Source: Holtiella tumoricola
GTDB lineage: Bacteria > Bacillota > Clostridia > Lachnospirales > Cellulosilyticaceae
Direction: 5' to 3'
DNA: 64,000 bases
Assembly: GCF_027857615.1 (NCBI RefSeq)
Contig: NZ_JAQIFT010000046.1
Span: 113,628 to 177,627 of the forward strand
In this document: piece after piece, positions 1 to 8,619 of the stretch
Position numbering within the stretch: position 1 is the first letter of the stretch
How the letters are laid out: each line of letters begins with the position of its first letter
Made by a program: the position numbers and the translations under genes
Notes under the pieces: generated by a model
Told to the model about the DNA's origin: nothing
The model's database searches: none
What the model saw: only the letters and a program-made list of their open reading frames with translations

Positions 1-504
1 TTCTTCAGCACCGTCACCTTTACGTGGTCCGATTTTGATGATTCTTGTGTAACCACCATTACGATCTGCGTATTTTGGAGCGATTTCGCTGAATAATTTA
101 TCTGTTAAATCAACAGTTTTAGCTTGTCTTCTTTTGTTTACATTAACTTCTGTTACAGGATATAATACCTTTAACATTTGTCTTCTCGCATGTAAACGAG
201 TAGAGCTATCTTTTTTGATTGTTTTTTCTACTTCTTCAAATACTGTTACTTTTTTACCGTCTACGACTTCTTTAACACGTTTACCGTTAACGTCTTTTTT
301 AGGCACTTTTGCAGTAACTTTTACTTCTTCATAGTTGTCTTTTTCACGAACAGCCATAGCGATTAAGCCTTCTGCAATCTTACGAATCTCTTTAGCTTTT
401 GCTGTAGTAGTTTTAATCTTACCATGGTATAAGAGATTTGTTACTTGATTACGAAGTAATGCTTTACGTCCAGCTGCATCACGACCAAGTTTTCTTTGAG
501 CCAT
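1..504 (-). CDS. rplQ: 50S ribosomal protein L17 (3' end off window)
   Basis: L17 binds 23S rRNA near the exit tunnel. The start MAQRKLGRDAAGRKAL is the family signature and sits behind a good ribosome site. 168 codons are visible with no stop, so the last few residues lie beyond the left edge. Most bacterial L17 proteins have about 115-130 residues; here a lysine- and valine-rich insertion (roughly residues 55-105) lengthens the middle, after which the conserved TRLHARRQ and GGYTRI segments return. It is the last visible gene of the alpha operon, 24 bases after rpoA. Confidence 0.95.
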   Translation of the reverse strand, partial: MAQRKLGRDAAGRKALLRNQVTNLLYHGKIKTTTAKAKEIRKIAEGLIAMAVREKDNYEEVKVTAKVPKKDVNGKRVKEVVDGKKVTVFEEVEKTIKKDSSTRLHARRQMLKVLYPVTEVNVNKRRQAKTVDLTDKLFSEIAPKYADRNGGYTRIIKIGPRKGDGAEE

Positions 505-528
505 GCCGTAACCTCCTTTAGTTTGTCA

Positions 529-1488
529 CTAATCTTCGCTTGGTTTTAAAGCAAATCCAAGCTCTTCAAGTTTTTGGAACACTTCTTCAAGTGATTTGCG
601 TCCTAAATTACGAACTTTCATCATTTCATCTTCTGTTTTGTTTGTAAGGTCTTCAACAGTGTTGATACCTGCACGTTTTAAACAGTTGAATGAACGAACT
701 GAAAGATCAAGCTCTTCGATAGTCATCTCAAGAGTTTTTTCTTTAGAATCGTCTTCTTTAGTAACCATGATTTCAGCATTACGTGCATTTTCACTTAAGT
801 CTATGAAAAGATTTAAATGTTCACTTAATACTTTAGCAGCTAAACTAACTGCTTCATCTGGTTTTAAAGTACCATTAGTCCATACTTGTAATGTAAGTTT
901 ATCATAGTCAGTTTGTTGACCAACACGAGTATCTTCAACAGTAAAGTTGATACGTTCTACTGGTGTGTAACTTGCATCTACAGGGATAACACCAATTGGT
1001 AAATCAGTCTTTTTAAGTTTGTTTGTACCAATGTACCCACGTCCACGAGTTACAGTGAGTTCAATGTATAAACGACTGTTTGCATCGCCACTTAATGTAG
1101 CAATATGATGTTCTGGGTTAAGGATTTCGATTTCTGCAGGACATTTAATATCCCCAGCAGTTACTACACCTTCACCTGTAGCCTCAATGTAAATTACTTT
1201 TGGCTCCATATTATCACTAATATCTTTGATCGCAAGACCTTTGATATTTAATATGATTTCAAGGACATCTTCTTTAACACCTGGAATACTACTAAATTCA
1301 TGTAGTACACCTTCGATTTTTACGCTGCTTACTGCAGAACCTGGAAGAGAAGAAGAAAGGATTCTACGTAATCCATTCCCGAGAGTTGTCCCGTATCCTC
1401 TTTCTAGTGGTTCTACAACGAAACAGCCGTATCTACCGTCAGGTGACATTTCTTTAATTTCAATTTGTGGTTTTTCAAATTCCAACAC
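529..1488 (-). CDS. rpoA: RNA polymerase alpha subunit
   Basis: The alpha subunit dimerises to nucleate RNA polymerase assembly and contacts UP elements and activators through its C-terminal domain. The 319 residues show the N-terminal assembly domain (about 1-230), a linker, and the C-terminal helix-hairpin-helix domain (about 250-310, with LSVRSFNCLKRAGI). Length is normal. The start is GTG, with AGGAGG nine bases upstream. It lies between rpsD and rplQ as in most Firmicutes and shares the promoter in front of rpsM. Confidence 0.98.
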   Translation of the reverse strand: MLEFEKPQIEIKEMSPDGRYGCFVVEPLERGYGTTLGNGLRRILSSSLPGSAVSSVKIEGVLHEFSSIPGVKEDVLEIILNIKGLAIKDISDNMEPKVIYIEATGEGVVTAGDIKCPAEIEILNPEHHIATLSGDANSRLYIELTVTRGRGYIGTNKLKKTDLPIGVIPVDASYTPVERINFTVEDTRVGQQTDYDKLTLQVWTNGTLKPDEAVSLAAKVLSEHLNLFIDLSENARNAEIMVTKEDDSKEKTLEMTIEELDLSVRSFNCLKRAGINTVEDLTNKTEDEMMKVRNLGRKSLEEVFQKLEELGFALKPSED

Positions 1489-1539
1489 CCGATAAACCCT
1501 CCTTTAATATTAAAATAGTCTTTCGAGGGTGACGAACTA

Positions 1540-2166
1540 TTACTTAGAGTAAAGCTCAACGATAAGTGTTTCTTGGATATCTGTATCGATTTGATCTCTT
1601 GCTGGAACTGCTTTAACAGTACCTTTAAGAGCTTCGATATCAGCTTCTAACCATTCTGGTACAATACGAGAACCTGTTACTTCAGTAATTTGTTTGAAGC
1701 GTTCGAAGCTTTTTGCATCTTCTTTAACTTCAATTACATCACCAATTTTAACTTGGTATGATGGAATGTTAACTCTTTTACCGTTAACTGTAACAAGGTT
1801 ATGACGAACAACTTGTCTAGCTTCTGTACGAGAACGTCCAAGACCTAAGCGGTAAGCTACGTTGTCTAAACGAAGTTCAAGATTACGAAGTAAGTTTTCA
1901 CCTGTGATGCCTGGTTGTGCATCTGATTTTTCAAAGTATGTTCTGAATTGACCTTCAAGAACACCATAGATTCTTTTAGCTTTTTGTTTTTCACGTAATT
2001 GTAAGCCGTACTCAGATAATTTTGTTTTTTGTTGACCATGTTGACCTGGTGCATATGGTCTTCTCTCAATAGCACAAGCTGCTGTGTAGCATCTTTCGCC
2101 TTTAAGGAATAATTTTTTACCTTCACGACGACATTGTTTACATTTAGCTCCAATATATCTAGCCAT
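1540..2166 (-). CDS. rpsD: 30S ribosomal protein S4
   Basis: S4 is a primary 16S rRNA binder that nucleates the 30S body. In 208 residues it has the N-terminal domain with four cysteines (C9, C12, C26, C31), which marks the zinc-binding form, and an S4 RNA-binding domain at about 98-160. In Bacillus subtilis rpsD stands alone, while here it sits inside the alpha operon between rpsK and rpoA, the arrangement usual in Clostridia. Translation starts at ATG behind a clear ribosome site. Confidence 0.98.
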   Translation of the reverse strand: MARYIGAKCKQCRREGKKLFLKGERCYTAACAIERRPYAPGQHGQQKTKLSEYGLQLREKQKAKRIYGVLEGQFRTYFEKSDAQPGITGENLLRNLELRLDNVAYRLGLGRSRTEARQVVRHNLVTVNGKRVNIPSYQVKIGDVIEVKEDAKSFERFKQITEVTGSRIVPEWLEADIEALKGTVKAVPARDQIDTDIQETLIVELYSK

Positions 2167-2184
2167 TTCTATTTACACCTCCTA

Positions 2185-2592
2185 TTACACTCTTCTACGT
2201 TTTGGTGGACGACATCCATTATGTGGTACAGGAGTTACATCTTTAATTAATGTTACTTCTAAACCAGCTGCTTGAAGCGCACGAATAGCTGCTTCTCTAC
2301 CGGATCCTGGACCTTTTACCATTACTTCAACTGATTTTAAACCGTGTTCCATTGCTGCTTTAGCTGCTGTTTCAGCCGCCATTTGAGCTGCGTATGGAGT
2401 TGATTTTCTAGAACCTCTGAAACCAAGGCCACCAGCACTTGCCCATGAAAGAGCGTTGCCGTTTGTATCAGTTAATGTAACCATTGTATTATTAAAAGTA
2501 GATTGGATATGAGCCATACCGCGTTCTACATGTTTTCTGTCACGACGTCTACGAGTTGTTCCCTTTTTTGCCACTTTTTTTGCTGCTGCCAT
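2185..2592 (-). CDS. rpsK: 30S ribosomal protein S11
   Basis: S11 belongs to the 30S platform and lines the mRNA exit channel with S7. The 135 residues contain the conserved core (HIQSTFNNTMVTLTD, GPGSGREAA) and the basic tail HNGCRPPKRRRV that contacts rRNA. The N-terminus carries an extra lysine/arginine-rich stretch of about 20 residues, common in this lineage. It is cotranscribed with rpsM upstream and rpsD downstream. Confidence 0.98.
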   Translation of the reverse strand: MAAAKKVAKKGTTRRRRDRKHVERGMAHIQSTFNNTMVTLTDTNGNALSWASAGGLGFRGSRKSTPYAAQMAAETAAKAAMEHGLKSVEVMVKGPGSGREAAIRALQAAGLEVTLIKDVTPVPHNGCRPPKRRRV

Positions 2593-2616
2593 GAGACCTT
2601 AACCTCCTTTATTTAA

Positions 2617-2985
2617 CTATTTTTTCTTGTTAGCTACTGTTTTCTTAGGACCTTTACGTGTACGAGCATTCGTTTTAGTTTTTTGTCCTCTTACTGGAAG
2701 GCCACGTCTATGACGAATTCCTCTATAGCATCCGATTTCCATTAATCGTTTAATGTTAAGAGCGATTTCACGACGAAGGTCACCTTCAACCATTTGAGTT
2801 TTATCAATGATGTCACGAAGTTTATTTACTTCTTCATCAGTTAAATCCTTAATTCTTGTATCGAAATTGATACCAGCTTCTGTAAGGATTCTACGAGAAC
2901 TTGGACGACCTATACCATAGATATAAGTAAGACCAACTTCAACACGCTTATTTTTTGGTAAGTCTACACCTGCAATACGTGCCAT
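2617..2985 (-). CDS. rpsM: 30S ribosomal protein S13
   Basis: S13 sits in the 30S head and bridges to the 50S subunit and the P-site tRNA. I place the start at MARIAGVDLPKNK (122 residues): an AGGAGGTG ribosome site ends shortly before this ATG, whereas the in-frame GTG four codons earlier overlaps that site. The helix-two-turn-helix core (YIYGIGRPSSRRIL) and the basic RGLPVRGQKTKTNARTRKG tail are present. It is the first gene after the internal promoter at about 3069-3104. Confidence 0.97.
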   Translation of the reverse strand: MARIAGVDLPKNKRVEVGLTYIYGIGRPSSRRILTEAGINFDTRIKDLTDEEVNKLRDIIDKTQMVEGDLRREIALNIKRLMEIGCYRGIRHRRGLPVRGQKTKTNARTRKGPKKTVANKKK

Positions 2986-3068
2986 ATAGATTTGCACCTC
3001 CTATTGATTGATATATATATAATACAGCATTTACCATGAATGCCGCAGCCGCTTAAAGTTAACTCACA

Positions 3069-3104
3069 AGGTAATATTATATATTAACTTGCGACATAAA
3101 TCAA
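3069..3104 (-). promoter_or_regulatory. sigma-A promoter for the alpha operon
   Basis: On the minus strand TTGATT (3104-3099), a 17-base spacer, and a perfect TATAAT (3081-3076) lie about 90 bases before rpsM, in the gap after rpmJ. This would give rpsM-rpsK-rpsD-rpoA-rplQ their own transcript in addition to readthrough from spc. Confidence 0.75.
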
Positions 3105-3120
3105 TGCATTTCGTAAAGCA

Positions 3121-3234
3121 TTAACCTTGTCTTTGTTTGTGTTTTGGATTTTCACAGATAACGCAAACACGGCCTTTTCTTTTGATTACTTTACATTTTT
3201 CACATATCTTTTTAACAGATGGGCGTACTTTCAT
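3121..3234 (-). CDS. rpmJ: 50S ribosomal protein L36
   Basis: L36 is the smallest 50S protein and organises 23S rRNA below the L7/L12 stalk. Thirty-seven residues begin MKVRPSVKKICEKCKV and end PKHKQRQG. The zinc ribbon ligands C11, C14, C24 and the His near residue 32 form the zinc-binding (C+) type. It lies between infA and rpsM, where Firmicutes keep it, and closes the spc operon. Confidence 0.97.
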   Translation of the reverse strand: MKVRPSVKKICEKCKVIKRKGRVCVICENPKHKQRQG

Positions 3235-3260
3235 TTTCTGCTCTCCTTTCCGTTTACCAT

Positions 3261-3479
3261 TTATTTAGAACGCCAAATAATTCGTCCCTTGGTTAAATCA
3301 TATGGAGAAAGTTCCACAGTTACTTTATCACCCGGTAATACACGGATAAAATTCATACGAAGTTTTCCAGAGATATGAGCAAGTACTTTGTGACCGCCTT
3401 CAATCTCAACTTGGAACATCGCATTTGGTAACTTTTCTATCACTGTTCCCTCTACTTCAAAAACATCACCTTTTGCCAA
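3261..3479 (-). CDS. infA: Translation initiation factor IF-1
   Basis: IF-1 occupies the 30S A site during initiation and enhances IF-2 and IF-3. The 72-residue S1-like OB fold is intact, with the typical segments KLPNAMFQVE, HISGKLRMNFIR and the end RIIWRSK. It follows the KOW-domain protein gene by 14 bases and precedes rpmJ. Confidence 0.98.
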   Translation of the reverse strand: MAKGDVFEVEGTVIEKLPNAMFQVEIEGGHKVLAHISGKLRMNFIRVLPGDKVTVELSPYDLTKGRIIWRSK

Positions 3480-3493
3480 GTTACAAACCTCCT

Positions 3494-3766
3494 CTATATA
3501 GAAGTCTTTACCAGATAAGCTTTAATACCTTTGCGGATATGAGCATCTGATACGTTTTCTTCGATTATATTTTGTTTGAGATCTTGAATCACTTCAAGAG
3601 TCCCTTGAATATGTTTATACTTTTTACGCTTTGGAGATGCTAATTTTCTTAGATCTCCATCTGCAAGGTAAGCATATTCTTCTTCTAAACTAATAACTAT
3701 AAATGCATGACCTTTATCTCTGCCACATTTTGAAAATACCACTTGACCTACTTCAAAGTCTCTCAT
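3494..3766 (-). CDS. KOW-domain RNA-binding protein (L14e-like)
   Basis: This 90-residue protein starts with a KOW-type motif (FEVGQVVFSKCGRDKGHAFIV), then LADGDLRKLASPKRKKYKHI, the pattern of the small L14e/L6e/L27e-like family encoded between map and infA in many Firmicutes. Members are thought to bind the ribosome or rRNA, but the role is not settled. Its ATG overlaps the map stop codon (TAATG), so translation is probably coupled. The family assignment is firm and the function is inferred from context. Confidence 0.88.
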   Translation of the reverse strand: MRDFEVGQVVFSKCGRDKGHAFIVISLEEEYAYLADGDLRKLASPKRKKYKHIQGTLEVIQDLKQNIIEENVSDAHIRKGIKAYLVKTSI

Positions 3767-4536
3767 TATTTATCACCCTCGTCTTCTGATCTGAGTGTCA
3801 AAATAAGTGGTTCATCATCTGTAATTACAATAGTATTCTCATAGTGAGCTGATGGTAATCCATCTCTAGTTACAAAAGTCCAGTCATCATCTAAGCATTG
3901 TACTTGGTATGTTCCCATGTTAATCATAGGCTCAATAGCAAGTGCCATGCCTTTTTCAAGCTTTACACCACGACCTGGTGCCTTATAGTTAGGCACTTGA
4001 GGATCTTCATGTAATTCTTCACCAATACCATGGCCAACCAAGTCTCTTACTACACCGTATCCAAAGGATTCAGCATAGTCTTGAATAGCTTTAGATATCT
4101 GTCCTAAATGATTGCCAGCTTTTGCGTATTTTAGTCCTTCAAAGAAACACTGCTTTGTAACTTCAATTAGTTTCAAAACATCAGGTGATACATCTCCGAC
4201 TGGATAAGTTCTTGCGGCATCAGAATGATACCCTTTATAGTATACCCCAAGGTCGACACTTACTATGTCACCTTGTTTGAGTTTTCTTGGCCCTGGAATA
4301 CCATGTACAACTTCTTCATTAATAGATATACACGCTGAGGCTGGGTAGCCACAGTATCCTTTAAAGGAAGGTATAGCATGCTTACTTGTAATAAACTTAT
4401 AAGCTACCTGGTCTAATTCTTTTGTCGTTACACCTGGTCTAATATGCTTAGCCACCAATTCATGTGCCTCAATAAGTATCTGAGCTGATTCTTGCATTAA
4501 CTTAATTTCATCGTCGGATTTAATGGGAATTGGCAT
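3766..4536 (-). CDS. map: Methionine aminopeptidase type I
   Basis: The enzyme removes the initiator methionine from nascent proteins in the cytoplasm using two metal ions. In 256 residues all the expected residues are present: H78 for substrate, and metal ligands D95, D106, H169, E202 and E233. There is no N-terminal zinc-finger extension. It is separated from adk by a single base and overlaps the KOW gene, the secY-adk-map order typical of Gram-positives. Confidence 0.98.
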   Translation of the reverse strand: MPIPIKSDDEIKLMQESAQILIEAHELVAKHIRPGVTTKELDQVAYKFITSKHAIPSFKGYCGYPASACISINEEVVHGIPGPRKLKQGDIVSVDLGVYYKGYHSDAARTYPVGDVSPDVLKLIEVTKQCFFEGLKYAKAGNHLGQISKAIQDYAESFGYGVVRDLVGHGIGEELHEDPQVPNYKAPGRGVKLEKGMALAIEPMINMGTYQVQCLDDDWTFVTRDGLPSAHYENTIVITDDEPLILTLRSEDEGDK

Positions 4537-4537
4537 T

Positions 4538-5185
4538 TTAGTTCACTCCTAATGCTTTCTTTACCCTTGCACGCACTTCATCTACAGTTCCTACTCCATC
4601 AATAACAAGCACTTTATCTTGTTGTTGATAGTGATCGATAAGAGGTTTAGTTTGTGCATGATAAACTTCTAATCTTTTCTTAACTGTCTCTTCTTTATCA
4701 TCTTCTCTTTGAATCAGATGAGTAGAACATTCATTACAAATACCTGGTACTGTTTCTACTTTGAATAGTTTATGATATGAAGCGCCGCAGCTAGGACAAA
4801 CAGTTCTACCAGCCATACGTTCGATAATAACTTCGTCTGGTACTTCTACATCGAGTACAGAGTCAATTGGTTTACCGATTTCTTTTAGCATTGCATCCAA
4901 TGCCTTTGCTTGTGGTATAGTTCTTGGAAAACCATCCAAGATCATGCCATTTTCACAATCTTTTTGAACTATACGATCTTTGACAAGTTCTAATACGAGC
5001 TCATCAGGTACCAACTTACCTTCATCCATGTACTTTTTAGCTTCTTGACCTAACTCAGTATTCTTTGAGATATGCTCTCTAAAAATATTTCCTGTTGAGA
5101 TCGTTGGAATATTGTATAGTTTCATAAGCATTTCTGCTTGTGTGCCTTTACCTGCTCCAGGTGCACCTAATAATATTAATCTCAT
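4538..5185 (-). CDS. adk: Adenylate kinase
   Basis: It interconverts ATP plus AMP and two ADP. The start is put at MRLILLGAPGAGKGTQ (215 residues), with a weak GGGGGTT ribosome site; an in-frame start five codons earlier would add MGVAV. The P-loop is at 7-15 and DGFPRT near 84. The LID domain carries four cysteines (C130, C133, C150, C153), the structural zinc site of Gram-positive enzymes. It lies between secY and map. Confidence 0.97.
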   Translation of the reverse strand: MRLILLGAPGAGKGTQAEMLMKLYNIPTISTGNIFREHISKNTELGQEAKKYMDEGKLVPDELVLELVKDRIVQKDCENGMILDGFPRTIPQAKALDAMLKEIGKPIDSVLDVEVPDEVIIERMAGRTVCPSCGASYHKLFKVETVPGICNECSTHLIQREDDKEETVKKRLEVYHAQTKPLIDHYQQQDKVLVIDGVGTVDEVRARVKKALGVN

Positions 5186-5209
5186 TACGGCAACCCCCAA
5201 TTTTAATTC

Positions 5210-6466
5210 TTATAGAAATCCTTTATAATGGCGCATTAGCATTTGTGATTCTAATTGTTTAACTGTTTCAAGTGCAACACCTACTACGATAAGAAGTGAA
5301 GTTCCACCAAATTGTACTGGCATCTTGAAGATAGCTCCCAGTACTAATGGTGAAAGTGCTAATATCGCAAGGAAGATAGCTCCCATTAAAGTAATGTGTG
5401 TTGCTGTCTTTGAAAGGTAGTCTGATGTTGGTTTACCTGGACGAATACCAGGAATAAAACCGCCACCTTTTTTAAGGTTTGCTGCTATTTCTACTGGATT
5501 AAATGCAATTGTAGAATAGAAGAAAGCAAATGCAAAGATTAATACTACATAGAGTACTGCACCAAATGGATGAGACCATCTGAGCCACTGTATTGCTGTT
5601 TGCCAAAATTCACTTGGTGTTTTAACAAATAAATTTGTTATTGTCTCAGGGAATTGAATAAGTGACATTGCAAAGATAACAGGAAGTACACCTGCAAGGT
5701 TTACTTTGATAGGTATATTTTGTGATTGACCACCATATACTTTTCTACCTGCTACACGTTTTGCATATTGTACAGAGATTCTTCTTTCACCTAGTGACAT
5801 AAGCACTGTGAATCCAATCATAATTACAAATAATAAAACTAGAATAGCAACTTTAACATAATTATCATATGCTAGTAGGCTTATAGCTCCTTGTGGAAGT
5901 CTAGAAACGATGTTAATAAAGATAATTAGGGAAATACCGTTTCCGATACCCTTTTCTGTAATTTGCTCTCCTATCCACATTACTAACATAGAACCAGCAA
6001 TAAATGAAATGAATGCAAGAGCAAATACTAGTAAGTTTTTCTCAACCAAAACATTGGATTGATATAACATATAAGTTGTTCCACCAGCTTGCATGATAGC
6101 AAGAACTAATGTTACATATCTAGTATACTTGTTGATCTTTTTACGACCGTCTTCGCCTTCTTTTGATAGCTCTTCTAATCTAGTAATAGCGATAGTTAAA
6201 AGTTGAATAATAATAGATGCTGTAATGTAAGGCCCTACACCAAAGGCAAAGAGTGCCATTTGGCTAAAGGCTCCTCCTGTAATAGCATTCATAAGCCCTA
6301 ACATACCGTTAGAGTTTTGACCTAATACTTGTTCAACAGCAATTGGATCAATGCCTGGGACTGGAACATGAGCTCCAAGTCTAACTAAGGCAAACATCCA
6401 TAGGGTAAAAATTATCTTTTTTCGCAGTTCTGGTACTCTCCATGCATTTTTAAGAGTTTTAAACAC
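5210..6466 (-). CDS. secY: Preprotein translocase subunit SecY
   Basis: SecY forms the protein-conducting channel of the Sec system in the cell membrane. The 418 residues contain about ten hydrophobic segments, an early plug region, and the cytosolic loops with SLGERRISVQ and the conserved KGGGFIPGIRPG. Length is at the short end of normal. The start is GTG directly after the rplO stop (TAG then GTG), with AGAGGTG inside the end of rplO, so the two genes are coupled. Confidence 0.98.
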   Translation of the reverse strand: MFKTLKNAWRVPELRKKIIFTLWMFALVRLGAHVPVPGIDPIAVEQVLGQNSNGMLGLMNAITGGAFSQMALFAFGVGPYITASIIIQLLTIAITRLEELSKEGEDGRKKINKYTRYVTLVLAIMQAGGTTYMLYQSNVLVEKNLLVFALAFISFIAGSMLVMWIGEQITEKGIGNGISLIIFINIVSRLPQGAISLLAYDNYVKVAILVLLFVIMIGFTVLMSLGERRISVQYAKRVAGRKVYGGQSQNIPIKVNLAGVLPVIFAMSLIQFPETITNLFVKTPSEFWQTAIQWLRWSHPFGAVLYVVLIFAFAFFYSTIAFNPVEIAANLKKGGGFIPGIRPGKPTSDYLSKTATHITLMGAIFLAILALSPLVLGAIFKMPVQFGGTSLLIVVGVALETVKQLESQMLMRHYKGFL

Positions 6467-6907
6467 CTACATCACCTCTGCTTTTCCACCCACAGCTTCA
6501 ATTTTTTCTACAGCACCAGCACTAAACGCGTTAGCTTGTACTGTAAGTTTTTTAGTAAGGTCACCTTTAGCAAGGATCTTAATACCATCTCTAGTATTTT
6601 TTACGATACCTGCTTGAACCATAGCGTCGATTGTTACAACCGCACCATCTTCGAAACGGTTAAGCATATCTACGTTGATTGCTACGATATCTTTGCTGTT
6701 ACGGCATGTGAAACCACGTTTTGGTAAACGTCTGTAAAGAGGCATTTGACCCCCTTCAAATCCTGGTCTAACTCCGCCACCGCTTCTTGCTTTTTGTCCT
6801 TTATGTCCTTTACCGGCTGTTTTACCGTTACCTGAACCATGTCCTCTACCTGTACGGAAAGAGTCTTTTTTTGAACCTTCTGCTGGTCTTAATGAGCTTA
6901 AATTCAT
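6467..6907 (-). CDS. rplO: 50S ribosomal protein L15
   Basis: L15 is a late-assembly 50S protein with a long basic N-terminal extension. The start MNLSSLRPAEGSKKD (146 residues) follows AAAGGAGGTG at the right distance; an upstream in-frame codon overlaps that ribosome site. The glycine-rich segment (TGRGHGSGNGKTAGKGHKGQ) and the GFEGGQMPLYRRLPKRGF motif are intact. It lies between rpmD and secY. Confidence 0.97.
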   Translation of the reverse strand: MNLSSLRPAEGSKKDSFRTGRGHGSGNGKTAGKGHKGQKARSGGGVRPGFEGGQMPLYRRLPKRGFTCRNSKDIVAINVDMLNRFEDGAVVTIDAMVQAGIVKNTRDGIKILAKGDLTKKLTVQANAFSAGAVEKIEAVGGKAEVM

Positions 6908-6936
6908 TCTTTGCACCTCCTTTGCTAAATCAGTAA

Positions 6937-7122
6937 TTATTCGTTGATTTCTTCAACTTTTACTAAGTGTCTTACTTGTGCAATCATACCACGGATAGCA
7001 TCATTATCTTGGTGGATGTTTGTACTATTCATTTTTCTTAATCCGAGCGCTTCGATAGTTTTTTTATGCTTTGGAATTGCCCCGATTGTGGATTTTACTA
7101 AAGTTACTTTTAAATTAGCCAC
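6937..7122 (-). CDS. rpmD: 50S ribosomal protein L30
   Basis: L30 is a small 50S protein. The 61 residues have the typical KVTLVKSTIGAIPKHKKTIEALGL beginning and the NDAIRGMIAQVRHLVKVEE end. It lies between rpsE and rplO as in all spc operons that carry it. Confidence 0.97.
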   Translation of the reverse strand: MANLKVTLVKSTIGAIPKHKKTIEALGLRKMNSTNIHQDNDAIRGMIAQVRHLVKVEEINE

Positions 7123-7134
7123 TGACTATTCCTC

Positions 7135-7647
7135 CTATCCTAGAAGCTCTTCTACAGTTTTTCCACGAAGTTTTGCAACTTCTGCTGGAGTTTTAAGTCC
7201 TGCAAGACCTTCGATTGTAGCGTGAACTACGTTTTTCTTGTTGTTTGAACCTAAAGATTTAGTTCTGATGTTACGGATACCTGCAAGTTCAAGTACAGCA
7301 CGAGCTGGACCACCTGCGATAACTCCAGTACCTTCTTTAGCTGGTTTAAGAAGAACGTGTGCACTACCGAATGTACCTACGAATTCATGGTAGATACTAT
7401 CAGCATCATTTCTTTCAATAAAGATAAGGTTTTTCTTAGCATCTTCAATTCCTTTTCTGATTGCATCTGGAATTTCCATAGCTTTACCTAAACCTACACC
7501 AACGTGTCCGTTTCCATCTCCTACTACTACTAAAGCAGAGAAACGGAATGTACGACCACCTTTAACTACTTTTGTTACACGTTTAATAGTAACAACTTTT
7601 TCTTTTAATTCCAAAGCATTTGGATTAATATTAAGTCTTTTAGCCAT
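7135..7647 (-). CDS. rpsE: 30S ribosomal protein S5
   Basis: S5 helps keep decoding accurate and, with S3 and S4, forms the mRNA entry helicase. The 170 residues contain the double-stranded RNA-binding N-terminal domain (VVTIKRVTKVVKGGRTFRF) and the C-terminal domain (GTGVIAGGPARAVLELAGI). Length is normal. Confidence 0.98.
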   Translation of the reverse strand: MAKRLNINPNALELKEKVVTIKRVTKVVKGGRTFRFSALVVVGDGNGHVGVGLGKAMEIPDAIRKGIEDAKKNLIFIERNDADSIYHEFVGTFGSAHVLLKPAKEGTGVIAGGPARAVLELAGIRNIRTKSLGSNNKKNVVHATIEGLAGLKTPAEVAKLRGKTVEELLG

Positions 7648-7664
7648 CTGTGTTCCCTCCTTTA

Positions 7665-8027
7665 CTAGAATTGTAACCCAGCTTCACGAGCTGCGTCAGC
7701 TAATGCTTTTACTCTACCATGGTATAAGAAACCACCACGGTCAAATACTACTTCTTCAATACCGTTAGCAAGTGCTTTTTTAGCAATTGCTGTACCAACA
7801 GCTGCTGCTGCTTCAACATTTGATCCAACTTTAATGTTAAGATCTTTTTCAACTGTAGAAGCTGATACTAATGTTACAGCTTTTACATCATCAATAATTT
7901 GAGCGTAGATGTGTTTTTCACTTCTGAATACGGCAAGTCTAGGTCTTTGAGCTGTACCTTCGATCTTGTTACGAAGTCTTCTATGTTTTTGAACACGAAC
8001 TTTACTACGTGATTGTTTACTGATCAT
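7665..8027 (-). CDS. rplR: 50S ribosomal protein L18
   Basis: L18 binds 5S rRNA together with L5. The 120 residues show the basic start (SRSKVRVQKHRRLRNKI), RPRLAVFRSEKHIYAQIIDD, and the end FDRGGFLYHGRVKALADAAREAGL. Gene order rplF-rplR-rpsE is canonical. Confidence 0.98.
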   Translation of the reverse strand: MISKQSRSKVRVQKHRRLRNKIEGTAQRPRLAVFRSEKHIYAQIIDDVKAVTLVSASTVEKDLNIKVGSNVEAAAAVGTAIAKKALANGIEEVVFDRGGFLYHGRVKALADAAREAGLQF

Positions 8028-8046
8028 TTAATTCACCCCTTTGCGA

Positions 8047-8589
8047 TTATTTTTTACCTGTTTTACCTACTTTACGTCTGATTACTTCATCAACGTACTT
8101 AATACCTTTACCTTTGTATGGCTCTGGTGGACGTTTTGAACGGATATCAGCAGCAAATTGGCCAACTTGTTCTTTATTGATACCTGCAACAGTGATTTTG
8201 TTATTACCTTCCATTGTTGTTGTGATACCTTCTGGATCTTCCATTTCTACTGGGTGAGAGTATCCTAATGAAAGAATTAATTTTGTTCCTTGTTTTTGTG
8301 CTCTGTAACCAACACCATTAATTTCTAACACTTTAGTGTAACCATTAGATACACCTTCGATCATGTTAGCAATAAGTGTTCTAGTTAAACCATGAAGAGC
8401 TTTATTTCTTTTTAAATCATTTGGTCTAGTAACAACCACTTGATTTTCTTCGATCGCAATGTTCATTGCACTGTCAAATGATTTTGTTAATGTTCCTTTA
8501 GGACCTTTAACTTCTACAACGTTAGCTTCGCTAACTGTAATAGTTACGCCTGCTGGAATCACAACTGGTAATCTACCAATACGTGACAT
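8047..8589 (-). CDS. rplF: 50S ribosomal protein L6
   Basis: L6 lies at the base of the L7/L12 stalk near the factor-binding site. The 180 residues form the usual tandem repeat of two similar folds, with GPKGTL in the first and the conserved RPPEPYKGKGIKYVDE in the second. The start MSRIGRLPV is standard. Confidence 0.98.
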   Translation of the reverse strand: MSRIGRLPVVIPAGVTITVSEANVVEVKGPKGTLTKSFDSAMNIAIEENQVVVTRPNDLKRNKALHGLTRTLIANMIEGVSNGYTKVLEINGVGYRAQKQGTKLILSLGYSHPVEMEDPEGITTTMEGNNKITVAGINKEQVGQFAADIRSKRPPEPYKGKGIKYVDEVIRRKVGKTGKK

Positions 8590-8619
8590 GCTCGCACCTC
8601 CTTAAACTTTTGCTGTTTA

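Noticed and set aside
2985..2997. Longer starts for rpsM, rplO, adk, rpsJ, rpoB, rplL, secE, fliW, metK and the SNF2 gene
   Set aside because: In each case the upstream codon overlaps the ribosome site or lacks one, and the family start is the inner one.
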